From positions 1 through 41,323 of the forward strand of contig JBEKZL010000025.1 in the NCBI GenBank assembly GCA_049509915.1: a stretch of DNA of 41,323 nucleotides, read 5' to 3'. This DNA comes from JBEKYD01 sp049509915. Lineage in GTDB: Bacteria > Acidobacteriota > Terriglobia > Bryobacterales > Bryobacteraceae. How positions within the stretch are numbered: the first letter of the stretch is position 1; the number at the start of each line of letters is the position of its first letter. Made by a program: the position numbers and the translations under genes. Below, in pieces: positions 24,043-31,582 of this stretch. The notes beneath the pieces were generated by a model. That model saw nothing but the letters and a program-made list of their open reading frames with translations. It was not told where the DNA came from and did not search any database.

Positions 24043-25370
24043 CTCGGCCAGTGGTCTGTCGTCCCCGGCACCGGAGGCGTCGAGTAGAGACTTGGTGGGG
24101 CGCCCCCCCTGGTCCGCAGCCGGCCCCCTGGCCGGCTCTTCCTAGGCGGCAAGCGCTTGATTCTTCGGGAGTAGAGCGGGTCCAGGGGGACCCGCGCGGA
24201 CCAGGGGGTCCGCCCCACCATTTATCGGCTTTCCTGTTAGCCTTCTTGCTGGCTCTGGCCGCGGCCGTTCCCGCAACCGCCGGCAACGCCGCCTTGATCA
24301 TCGGCAACCGGGCCTACTCCCCCGGCCCGCTCAAAAGTCCGGTGGCCGATGCACAGCTGGTGGAGCGGGCGTTACGGGACGCCGGCTTCGCCACCATTCT
24401 GCGTGAGAACGCCACCCAGGCGGAAATGCTCGAAGCCGAGGCCGAATTCGTGAACCGCCTCGAACCCGCCGATACCGCGCTGGTCTTCTTCTCCGGTTAT
24501 GCCGTTGGCGTCAATGACGAAAACTACCTGCTGGGAGTCGATTCCGGCGCCGGCGACATTCAGGCGAAGGCCGTTCCCTTGTCGCGGATTTGCGACCGCT
24601 TGCGTGGCCGGGCCGCGCGCGACATCGTCATTCTGGATGCCAGCCGCATGTATATTGTTGCGGCGCAGCGAGGGCTCAGCCCGGGCCTGGCCATGCCGCG
24701 CAACCTGCCGCCGGAAATGTGGATGGCCTCGACAGCCGGTCCCGGCCAGGTGGCGACGGACAACCTCCGTCTGGAAACCAGCGCCTTTTCGAGCGCCCTG
24801 GCCGACGCCATCGCCCAACCCGGTCTCACCCTGGAGGAAGTGTTCAGCCGCACGCGCTCTCGCGTCCTGGACGAAACCGGATCGGAGCAAGTCCCCTGGT
24901 GGACATCGACCGCGACCGGGAGCTTCTACTTTCATCCGCCCCAGAGTCCGCCGTCGCGCACCGATACCGCGGAACTCGCACGGGCGATGGAGGCCGCGCG
25001 GCAGAGCGAGCGGCGCGAGGATTGGGACGCGGCCATCGATCTCGTCATCCGCGTCCTGAAAGGCGAGCCCGGCACGGAGCTGGAATCCACCGCCCGCCGC
25101 ACGCTGGCTTACCTGCTGGCGCGGCGAGACGGCGACCTGCGCTACCGGATGATGGACTACAAGGGCGCGGCAAGGTTTTATGAGCAGGCCACGGCCGCGG
25201 AACCCGCTAAAGTGGACGCCGCCATCCGTCTGGCGGATGCGTATCTGCTGGCCATACGGGTGCCCGACGCCATCCGCGTGCTCGAATCCGTGCGCGCCCG
25301 CGGAGAATCCCCTGCCGCCGAAAAAGCAGCCGCCATGCTGCAAGAACTGGCGAAGATTGAAATCCGTTAG
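24039..25370 (+). CDS. exported caspase-fold pseudoenzyme with C-terminal helical repeats
   Basis: Caspase-like (peptidase C14) fold, 443 aa from the ATG that overlaps the previous stop. The C14 landmarks are all there: AALIIGNRAY, SPVADAQLVERALRDAGF, a strand ending VFFSGYAVGV, ENYLLGVDS, and IVILDASRMY. In active members the last two strands read SGHG and DACR. Here the catalytic His is Y154 and the catalytic Cys is S202, 48 residues apart as expected, so protease activity is very unlikely. Residues 310-443 are TPR-like (DWDAAIDLVIRVLKGEPG; YKGAARFYEQATAAEPAK). A signal peptide (SAFLLAFLLALAAAVPATAG) begins only near residue 63. The preceding codons are repeat-derived, so the real start may be later, at a non-ATG codon. 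It ends four bases into the convergent PLP enzyme gene. Confidence 0.8.
   Translation: MTRPVVCRPRHRRRRVETWWGAPPGPQPAPWPALPRRQALDSSGVERVQGDPRGPGGPPHHLSAFLLAFLLALAAAVPATAGNAALIIGNRAYSPGPLKSPVADAQLVERALRDAGFATILRENATQAEMLEAEAEFVNRLEPADTALVFFSGYAVGVNDENYLLGVDSGAGDIQAKAVPLSRICDRLRGRAARDIVILDASRMYIVAAQRGLSPGLAMPRNLPPEMWMASTAGPGQVATDNLRLETSAFSSALADAIAQPGLTLEEVFSRTRSRVLDETGSEQVPWWTSTATGSFYFHPPQSPPSRTDTAELARAMEAARQSERREDWDAAIDLVIRVLKGEPGTELESTARRTLAYLLARRDGDLRYRMMDYKGAARFYEQATAAEPAKVDAAIRLADAYLLAIRVPDAIRVLESVRARGESPAAEKAAAMLQELAKIEIR
24077..24220. repeat. palindromic repeat inside the 5' part of the caspase-fold gene
   Basis: Outer arms at 24093-24117 and 24196-24220 pair at 22 of 25 positions. Inside lies an 8-bp stem GCGGGTCC/GGACCCGC. 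The left flank carries the 16-mer GCGTCGAGTAGAGACT shared with the palindrome at 19176-19288. The element lies between the ATGA start and the signal peptide and keeps the frame open. Confidence 0.75.
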
Positions 25371-26512
25371 AGCGCTACCACATTGCGGAGCGCTCGATCC
25401 AGATCGGTCCAAAGGTCCTCGACGGCCTCGATACCCACGCTCAGCCGCAGCAGCGCCGGAGGCAGGTGCTCCTGCCCAGGAATGCCGGCCCGCCGTTCGA
25501 TGGTGGACTCGACCGCACCCAGGCTGGTGGCGTGTTGGATGAGCCGCAGTCCGGCACAAACGGCGTCGGCGGCGGGGGCATCGCCGCGCACGTCGAACGA
25601 GATAATCGTGCCGAAGCCCTTGAGCTGGCGTCGCGCGGCTTCGTGCGTCGGATGGCTGGCCAGACCGGGATAGCGCACCAGCGTAACGTTGGGATGGCGC
25701 GCGAGGCGTTCGGCCAATGTCATCGCGTTGCTCTGCGCCCGCTCCAGACGCACGGCCAGCGTTCTAACCCCGCGAACGGCGAGAAACGTTTCGAGCGTGC
25801 CGGGCGTTGCGCCGGCGAGCTCCCGGGCCTGCCGCAGCGATGCCAGCAGCTTCGCGTCGTGCACGGTGACGACGCCTCCGAGCAGGTCCGAGTGTCCGCC
25901 GATGAACTTGGTTGCCGATTGCACGGAGACGTCGGCCCCAAGCGCCAAGGGGCGCTGATTGAGCGGCGTCGCGAAGGTGTTGTCCACGCCTAATATCGAT
26001 CCTGGTTTGCGCTGCGATGCGCAGATAAGGTCCAGGTCGGCCACGGCCAGTAGTGGGTTCGAGGGTGACTCCAGCCAGATCAGGTCGGCCACGCCGCACA
26101 TCTCGACCCAGCGCGCGGTGTCGGCCACCTCGATGCGACGCACGGTCCAGCGGCCACGGGTTTGGCCGGCGGCAGCGAGACCCGCGACACCCTGGTAGCA
26201 ATCGTCCGGCAGCGCCACGACCGATCCGGCGGGGAGTTGATCGAAAATCGCCGCGATCCCCGCCATGCCGGAGGCGAAGGAGACCGAAGCGCCACCCTCG
26301 AGGCCGCCGACGATCTCTTCGAGTGCCTCCCAACCCGGCGTGCCGTCGTCGCGAGAGTATGCACGGCGTTCGCCCAGCACGAAGTTCGACGCCGGACATG
26401 GCGGCACGTTTAGCGGCGAGCCCGGGCGCCGGTCCCGTCCTGCCGAGACCAGCCACGATTCGACCGAACCCGGATCGCCGGCGCCGCGCCCTGTCGTATC
26501 CTTCGATGTCAT
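25367..26512 (-). CDS. Cys/Met-metabolism PLP enzyme (cystathionine gamma-synthase/lyase family)
   Basis: Fold-type I PLP enzyme of the trans-sulfuration family, 381 aa, a normal length. The Schiff-base lysine is K202 in SVQSATKFIGGHSD, the PLP-binding Asp is D177 in GVDNTFATP, and FASGMAGIAAIF matches the SGMAA phosphate loop. The C-terminal HATSLGAVESTIERRA is the family's substrate-carboxylate region. It could be cystathionine gamma-synthase, gamma-lyase, or O-acyl-homoserine sulfhydrylase; motifs alone do not separate them. No ribosome site precedes the ATG. The exported repeat protein gene ends 44 bases upstream on the same strand, so they may share a transcript. It overlaps the convergent caspase-fold gene by four bases. 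Confidence 0.9.
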   Translation of the reverse strand: MTSKDTTGRGAGDPGSVESWLVSAGRDRRPGSPLNVPPCPASNFVLGERRAYSRDDGTPGWEALEEIVGGLEGGASVSFASGMAGIAAIFDQLPAGSVVALPDDCYQGVAGLAAAGQTRGRWTVRRIEVADTARWVEMCGVADLIWLESPSNPLLAVADLDLICASQRKPGSILGVDNTFATPLNQRPLALGADVSVQSATKFIGGHSDLLGGVVTVHDAKLLASLRQARELAGATPGTLETFLAVRGVRTLAVRLERAQSNAMTLAERLARHPNVTLVRYPGLASHPTHEAARRQLKGFGTIISFDVRGDAPAADAVCAGLRLIQHATSLGAVESTIERRAGIPGQEHLPPALLRLSVGIEAVEDLWTDLDRALRNVVAL

Positions 26513-26556
26513 TGCTCGATTTTAGCGAATGGCCCGATGTGACATGGCCCTCGCGG

Positions 26557-27918
26557 CTACTGCTTCTTGCCGGCCGCCTTGCGCGCCGGCGCGGCGGTGC
26601 AGGGCTCGGTGGTCAGGTCGGCGAGCTTGGCCTTTTCCACGTTCATGGTCAGCAGGAACGGGGTCTTGGCGAAAGCGGACGGCACGCCTTCCCAGGAAAA
26701 TTCGGCGTTGGCCGGCGGTTTGCCGGTGAGGGGGGCGTCGAGTTTCAGCGCGATTTCGGCGGTATAGGGCGGGGTTGCGTCTGGCATCGGCACGGCCACC
26801 AGCAGTTCCTTGGCTTTGCAGGCCGGCTTGGCGCTTACCAGCACGCCTTTCAGTTTCGGTACGGCGGCGTCCTTGAGTTGCGTATCGAAATACTGCGCGC
26901 CGTTGTCGCCGGTGAGTTGAGCCTTGATGCCTTGCCACAACGCCAGTTCGGGATGGTCCTTGGCGAACTGGGTCTCGCGGTCGGCGGCGAGCTGGGCTTG
27001 GGATTTGAGAGTGAAATCGGATAGAGGCGTGGGGCTGGCGAGGGCTTGCTGTTTGAGCGCGTCCAGGCCTTCGCCGCTGCCGTGAAAGCTGGTGTAGATC
27101 TTCTTCAGGTATGCGTCCACTTGCGCACGTGTGGCGGCATCGGCCAGACCGCCTTTGGCGGGATCGAGCGCCACGGCTCGTGCGATTTCGTAGATGCCGG
27201 CGGGAACCTTGGCGGGGTTGGCCGCCTGCTGCGCGACTTCGCTGGCGCCCAACTCGTAAGCTACCTGCCCACTATCGGGATACTTTTGCAATGCTTGGGC
27301 GAAGGCGGCTTCGGCGCCGGCGTAATCGCGCTTCTCCATGGCCGCCGTGCCGGGTTTCAGCGCCACCGCCGTCAACGCCGCTTTGGCCACGGTCTGCAAT
27401 TGGGCGCGCGCCTTGACCCAATCGTCATCGCCGACGTTAGAGGGTTTGCGGTTGTAATCAAGCAGCCACTGGGCGGCTTTGGCACCGGTCGCCAGTTCCT
27501 CGGGCGTTGGGTTGGGAACCTGTTGCACAGCCAGCGAGGCGGTGAACAGGACTTTGACCACCTGCTGCGGGCCCGAAACGGGATCGGTAAAGGCAGCGTC
27601 CAGATCGCGGGCGACCAGCGGAGCCGCCGTATCGAGAGCTTTCGCCGGCTGTTTCGCGCCGTTATACGCCTGGACGTAAAGCACTTCGCGGTCGTCGGTA
27701 TACTCCGACGCCGGGTACTTCTGCTTCCAGGTGTCGAGATCGGTCAGCGCCTTGGTGAAATTATTGGTGGAAACATCCTTGATGACTTCGTTATAAATAT
27801 CGAATTCGCCCTGATCTTTAGGCTGTTTTTGCTTGGCCGCGCCTTGCGGGTTGGCTGCCGCGCCGAACAGGCAGACCGCCGCCAATGCAGCCGCGCACCG
27901 AATTCCCAATCGATACAC
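26557..27918 (-). CDS. exported TPR-like protein, family not recognised
   Basis: Function not recognised; 453 aa. A GTG at 27918 with GGGAGG about 7 bases upstream is the start; residues 1-22 (YRLGIRCAAALAAVCLFGAA) are a signal peptide. The next 80 residues look like a TPR pair (FTKALTDLDTWKQKYPASEYTDDREVLYV), and further TPR-like helices follow (DYAGAEAAFAQALQKYPDSGQVAYELG). Residues about 360-445 form a strand-rich domain with C380 (SAKPACKAKELLV) and a second Cys near the end (TTEPCTAAP). A basic tail closes it. Such exported TPR proteins are abundant in acidobacterial genomes. Divergent from the SSS transporter gene across 84 bases. Confidence 0.78.
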   Translation of the reverse strand: MYRLGIRCAAALAAVCLFGAAANPQGAAKQKQPKDQGEFDIYNEVIKDVSTNNFTKALTDLDTWKQKYPASEYTDDREVLYVQAYNGAKQPAKALDTAAPLVARDLDAAFTDPVSGPQQVVKVLFTASLAVQQVPNPTPEELATGAKAAQWLLDYNRKPSNVGDDDWVKARAQLQTVAKAALTAVALKPGTAAMEKRDYAGAEAAFAQALQKYPDSGQVAYELGASEVAQQAANPAKVPAGIYEIARAVALDPAKGGLADAATRAQVDAYLKKIYTSFHGSGEGLDALKQQALASPTPLSDFTLKSQAQLAADRETQFAKDHPELALWQGIKAQLTGDNGAQYFDTQLKDAAVPKLKGVLVSAKPACKAKELLVAVPMPDATPPYTAEIALKLDAPLTGKPPANAEFSWEGVPSAFAKTPFLLTMNVEKAKLADLTTEPCTAAPARKAAGKKQ

Positions 27919-27953
27919 AAATGCCTCCCAATGTCGGCGCCAGCAACGCCCAT

Positions 27954-27982
27954 TTGACGCTCTGAAATCAAAATCATATCAG
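27954..27982 (+). promoter_or_regulatory. candidate sigma-70 promoter for the symporter operon
   Basis: TTGACG at 27954-27959 and TATCAG at 27977-27982 are separated by 17 bases, pointing at the symporter start at 28003. Predicted transcription start near 27989 would leave a leader of about 14 bases that includes the GGAAG ribosome site. Confidence 0.45.
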
Positions 27983-28002
27983 ATCGACTATGCTGGAAGC
28001 CT

Positions 28003-29445
28003 GTGGCAATAGGCGAGTTGCGCTATATAGACCTGGCGGTAGTGGCGATTTATCTGGTGGGCATCACCTGGTTCGGGGCGCGTTTTCGGAGCGGACAAAA
28101 GAGCCTGCGCGATTATTTTCTGGGCGGGCGGACAGCGCCATGGTGGGCTATCGCCCTATCCATCGTTTCGGCTGAGACCAGCACGCTCACCGTCATCGGG
28201 ACGCCTGCGCTGGCCTTCCGCGGAAACCTGGGATTCCTGCAAATCGTGGTGGGTTACCTGCTGGCGCGGCTGGTGATTTCCGCCCTTTTTCTGCCGCAAT
28301 ATTTTCGCGGCGAGATGTTCACGGCTTACGAATTGATGCGGCGCCGTTTCGGCGATCGCGTGCGGCGGCTGACGGCCGGCATTTTCCTGGTGACGCGGGC
28401 GCTGGCCGAGGGAGTGCGGGTATTCGCGGTTTCGCTGGTGATCTCGATCATGCTCGGGACGGGCGAGGTGTGGTCGATCGTGCTCATCGTGCTGCTCACG
28501 GTTTTTTACACGTTTGAAGGCGGCATGACGGCGGTGATTTGGACCGATGTAGTGCAGATGACGCTTTACGTAGTGGGCGCGGTGGTGAGCTTCTTCGTCA
28601 TCCTGGGAAAGATCCCGGGAGGCTGGACGCACGTGGCGGCTCTGGCCGGCGCGGCGCACAAATTTGCCATTTTCGATTTCCACTTCGCGCCCACGATGGA
28701 ATTCTTTTCCCGAACTTATACATTCTGGTCGGGCGTGGCGGGCGGCTGTTTTCTGACCACAGCCAGCCACGGCACCGACCAATTGATGGTGCAGCGGCTG
28801 CTGAGCGCGCGCGACGAATCCGAGAGCCGGACGGCATTGCTGACCAGTTGGGTTGTGATAGCTTTTCAATTCACGCTGTTTCTGGTGATCGGCGTGCTGC
28901 TGTGGGTGTATTACGACGACCGCGGCATGGCCGCTCCGGCGCAGATGGACCGGATGTATCCCGCCTTTCTGTGGCACGAGCTGCCGCCGGGCCTGGCGGG
29001 GCTTTCGGTGGCGGCAATTCTGGCGGCCGCCATGGCCAACCTGAGCGCGGCGCTGAATGCGATGGCCTCCACCTGGGTGGTGGATTTCATGCACGGCGCC
29101 GGCTTGAAGCAGGCGCGCAAGGCCACTGTCGCGTGGGCGGCGGTGCTGCTGGGAATCGGCATTGCCTCGCGCCATTCGCGCTCCGTGCTGGAAACCGGCT
29201 TGACCATAGCTTCCATTCCGTTTGGGGCGCTATTGGGAGTTTTTCTGCTAGGAATCCTTACCAAAGCGCCGCGCGAGCGGGCGGCCATCGCCGGGATGCT
29301 GGCGGGCCTGGGCGCGGTGCTGGCGGTTCACTGGCTCACTCCGGTGGCCTGGACGTGGTATGTACTGATCGGTACGGTAGTGACCTTTGCCGGCGGCTCG
29401 GCCGCGGCCCAATTTCAAACGAACCCGGAAGGCGAAAACAAATGA
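28003..29445 (+). CDS. sodium:solute symporter (SSS family)
   Basis: Inner-membrane Na+-coupled uptake protein of 480 aa with about 13 hydrophobic segments. Family landmarks are DYFLGGRTAPWWAIALSIVS near residue 38, GGMTAVIWTDVVQM near 178, and TTASHGTDQLMVQRLLSARD near 255, the SSS signature region. The start is a GTG with GGA 7 bases upstream and a promoter-like sequence before it. The substrate is probably a sugar, organic acid or amino acid. Its stop overlaps the start of an APC permease gene (ATGA), so the two carriers are made together, an uncommon pairing that hints at linked substrates such as a peptide- or glycan-derived mixture. Confidence 0.9.
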   Translation: MAIGELRYIDLAVVAIYLVGITWFGARFRSGQKSLRDYFLGGRTAPWWAIALSIVSAETSTLTVIGTPALAFRGNLGFLQIVVGYLLARLVISALFLPQYFRGEMFTAYELMRRRFGDRVRRLTAGIFLVTRALAEGVRVFAVSLVISIMLGTGEVWSIVLIVLLTVFYTFEGGMTAVIWTDVVQMTLYVVGAVVSFFVILGKIPGGWTHVAALAGAAHKFAIFDFHFAPTMEFFSRTYTFWSGVAGGCFLTTASHGTDQLMVQRLLSARDESESRTALLTSWVVIAFQFTLFLVIGVLLWVYYDDRGMAAPAQMDRMYPAFLWHELPPGLAGLSVAAILAAAMANLSAALNAMASTWVVDFMHGAGLKQARKATVAWAAVLLGIGIASRHSRSVLETGLTIASIPFGALLGVFLLGILTKAPRERAAIAGMLAGLGAVLAVHWLTPVAWTWYVLIGTVVTFAGGSAAAQFQTNPEGENK

Positions 29446-30821
29446 GCGACACGACCGGCGGGCGCACCGAACTGAGGCGGGATTTGGGCACGTGGGCCGC
29501 CAGCTCGATTGTGGTGGGTACCGTGATCGGCAGCGGCATCTTCCTGGTGCCGCATGATATGGTGGCCGCGGTCGGGTCTCCGGGGCTGGTTTTCGCGGTA
29601 TGGGTATTCGGCGGCCTGCTCACGCTGGCGGGATCGTTGAGCTATGCGGAGCTGGCCGCGGCTTTGCCCGAAGCCGGCGGCGAATACGCCTATCTGCGGG
29701 AAGCCTACGGTCCGCTGTGGGGGTTCCTGTATAGCTGGACCCAGATGTGGGTGGCAAAGAGCGGATCGATCGCCACGCTGGCGACCGGATTCGCGATCTA
29801 TCTGACGGCCTTCTTTCCGGTTCTCGATGGCGTGGTCTGGCGCGCGCCCGGGAGTGGCAGCCTGGAAATTCGTTACGGCCAATTGTCTGCCATCGGGCTG
29901 ATTCTGGCGCTGGCCTGGCTGAATTACTACGGGGTGAAATTGGGCGGCGAGGTGCAAACGGCGATTACGGTGGTGAAAGTCGCGCTGATTGCCGCCATCA
30001 TCGTGGCTGGATTCGTCTTCGGGACGGCGCACGCGGCTCCGCGGCCGGGCGGCGCCCCGGTGGCGAATTGGGCTGGCTTTTCGGTGGCGCTGGTGGCTGC
30101 TTTGTGGGCCTACGACGGATGGAACAACGTGACCATGGTGGCGTCTGAAATCAAGAATCCGCAGCGCAATTTGCCGCGCGCGCTGATCGGCGGCACGCTG
30201 GCCGTGATTGCCATCTACATTCTGGCCAATGCCGCGTATTTCCGGGTATTGAGCGCCGCCGAGGTGGGCGCCCATTCGCGCGTGGCGGGGGAAATGATGC
30301 AGCGCATCGGGGGAGTACGCGGCGCCGAAGCGGTTTCGCTGGCGGCCATGATCAGCATTTTCGCCGCCCTCAATGGTTCCATTCTGAGCGGTGCGCGGGT
30401 ACCCTACGCGGCGGCTCGCGACGGCTTGTTTTTTCCCTCTTTCGCGAAGGTGAGCGAACGCTACCGGACGCCCGGAGCGTCGATTCTGTTTCTCAGCGCC
30501 TGGGCTACAGTCCTGGTACTAACTGGTGGGTACCGGCACCTTTTCACGCTGGTGATTTTCCCCAGTTGGCTCGTATACGGAATGTCCACCGCCAGCGTGA
30601 TCGTGTTGCGGCGTAAACAGCCGGACTTGCCGCGGCCGTATCGGACCTTGGGCTACCCGGCGGTGCCGGCGGTGTTTGTATTGGTAGCGCTGGCGTTCAT
30701 CGTTTCCACCTTATACAGCGCGCCGATGGAATCCTTGGCGGGGGTTGGCCTGATTGCCCTAGGCCTGCCGTTCTACGCCTATTGGCGGCGGCAGGCAGGG
30801 GCGGGTACTTCCAAAATCTAA
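29442..30821 (+). CDS. APC family amino acid permease
   Basis: Amino-acid/polyamine/organocation permease of 459 aa with 12 hydrophobic segments. The first segment carries the substrate-backbone motif GTVIGSGIFLVP, and ELAAALPEAGGEYAYLREAYG follows in segment 2-3; these match the LAT-like and YfnA-like branches. The start at 29442 (MSDTTGGRTELRRDLGTWA) overlaps the symporter stop by ATGA. The frame is open for 300 codons before it, but that stretch is antisense-like shadow of the symporter. The likely role is uptake or exchange of amino acids. Confidence 0.92.
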   Translation: MSDTTGGRTELRRDLGTWAASSIVVGTVIGSGIFLVPHDMVAAVGSPGLVFAVWVFGGLLTLAGSLSYAELAAALPEAGGEYAYLREAYGPLWGFLYSWTQMWVAKSGSIATLATGFAIYLTAFFPVLDGVVWRAPGSGSLEIRYGQLSAIGLILALAWLNYYGVKLGGEVQTAITVVKVALIAAIIVAGFVFGTAHAAPRPGGAPVANWAGFSVALVAALWAYDGWNNVTMVASEIKNPQRNLPRALIGGTLAVIAIYILANAAYFRVLSAAEVGAHSRVAGEMMQRIGGVRGAEAVSLAAMISIFAALNGSILSGARVPYAAARDGLFFPSFAKVSERYRTPGASILFLSAWATVLVLTGGYRHLFTLVIFPSWLVYGMSTASVIVLRRKQPDLPRPYRTLGYPAVPAVFVLVALAFIVSTLYSAPMESLAGVGLIALGLPFYAYWRRQAGAGTSKI

Positions 30822-30872
30822 AGGTCGGCGTAGAAGTACGAAAATTGAGTTAGTACTATATCGGCTTATTTA

Positions 30873-30891
30873 GGAGAATTATTCATTCTCC
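30873..30891. other. perfect stem-loop in AT-rich gap
   Basis: GGAGAAT, loop TATTC, ATTCTCC: a 7-bp perfect stem 52 bases after the permease stop and upstream of a TATAAT. No T-run follows. It could be an operator or a weak terminator. Confidence 0.4.
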
Positions 30892-30904
30892 GCAAAACTA
30901 TTGT

Positions 30905-30933
30905 TTATTACTCTGGAATTAGAGGTGTATAAT
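30905..30933 (+). promoter_or_regulatory. candidate promoter for the AT-hook gene
   Basis: A perfect TATAAT at 30928-30933 with a weak TTATTA 17 bases upstream. It lies in an AT-rich stretch, and transcription would start about 60 bases before the AT-hook ATG. Confidence 0.45.
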
Positions 30934-30999
30934 CAGGGCAAAGGAAGTAGTATTGGCAGGGTGGAAACTCTACTCGGCCACCGGGAGGGTCGAACGGCT

Positions 31000-31233
31000 A
31001 TGATGGACGTGGCACACATCCTTGAGCAGCTCAAGGCAGAGCGAACGCAGATCGAAGAGGCAATCATCAGCCTGGAGCGGCTGGCACGCTCCCGCGGTCC
31101 GCGCCGCGGAAGGCCGCCAGCGTGGTTGAGCCAGCAAACCGATGCGGAACCGGCCGAAGTGAAGCGGCGCGGCAGACCGCCAAAACAGAAGGAACTGACG
31201 GCAACCGCAGGCCAGACCAGTGCCGTAGCGTAA
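31000..31233 (+). CDS. small coiled-coil protein with two AT-hook motifs
   Basis: Probable minor-groove DNA-binding protein of 77 aa. Residues 1-30 form a charged helix (MMDVAHILEQLKAERTQIEE) suited to dimerise. Two AT-hook-like cores follow: RRGRPPAW near 35-42 and RRGRPPKQK near 58-66. The tail is short and disordered. The start is one of two adjacent ATGs (31000 or 31003); GGGAGG lies 11 bases before the first. The gene has its own TATAAT and stands between a transporter operon and an oxidoreductase. A nucleoid-associated or local regulator role is inferred from the AT-hooks; no known family beyond that is recognised. Confidence 0.75.
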   Translation: MMDVAHILEQLKAERTQIEEAIISLERLARSRGPRRGRPPAWLSQQTDAEPAEVKRRGRPPKQKELTATAGQTSAVA

Positions 31234-31582
31234 GCCGGGGCTTTCAGCGATTGGCAGCGGGCAATCGGCTCGGTCCCGTCGATCGCTGGAAGCTTGTCTT
31301 CGGTTTTGGCCGACGCCTTCAGCTTCCCCCAGCAGTTCCCACTCCCCGGCATTCCCACGGGTGCTTAACCGTTCTGGGGAATTTCGGTTCCCAGCCACCG
31401 CTCCCTCGCGGTCGCGGCTCGGTAGGCGATTGAAAACAAGGGAGCGGTTGCTACGCCTAAACCGCGAAATTCCCGAAATCGGTTCAGCGCTCCATTGCCA
31501 ATCCACCCGCCCACGCGCGATATGTCTTATACTGATCTGCGAGCGCGCAACTTTGAATCGGGCTTGACGGGAGGAGACTGCG
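31234..31582. other. 349-bp gap with dispersed repeats
   Basis: No gene is supported. It contains CTTTCAGCGAT-type repeat sequence at 31241-31260, a GGGAATTTCG inverted pair around 31378 and 31466, and the dispersed palindrome at 31398-31447. GGGAGGAG before 31583 serves the next gene. Confidence 0.65.
31398..31447. repeat. dispersed palindromic repeat, copy 2
   Basis: Arms CCGCTCCCT (31398-31406) and AGGGAGCGG (31439-31447). Bases 31398-31424 are the exact reverse complement of 17082-17108. Confidence 0.75.

Noticed and set aside
28539..29441. In-frame extension of the APC permease by 301 codons
   Set aside because: It is an out-of-frame reading of the symporter gene; the permease fold starts at 29442 with ATGA coupling.
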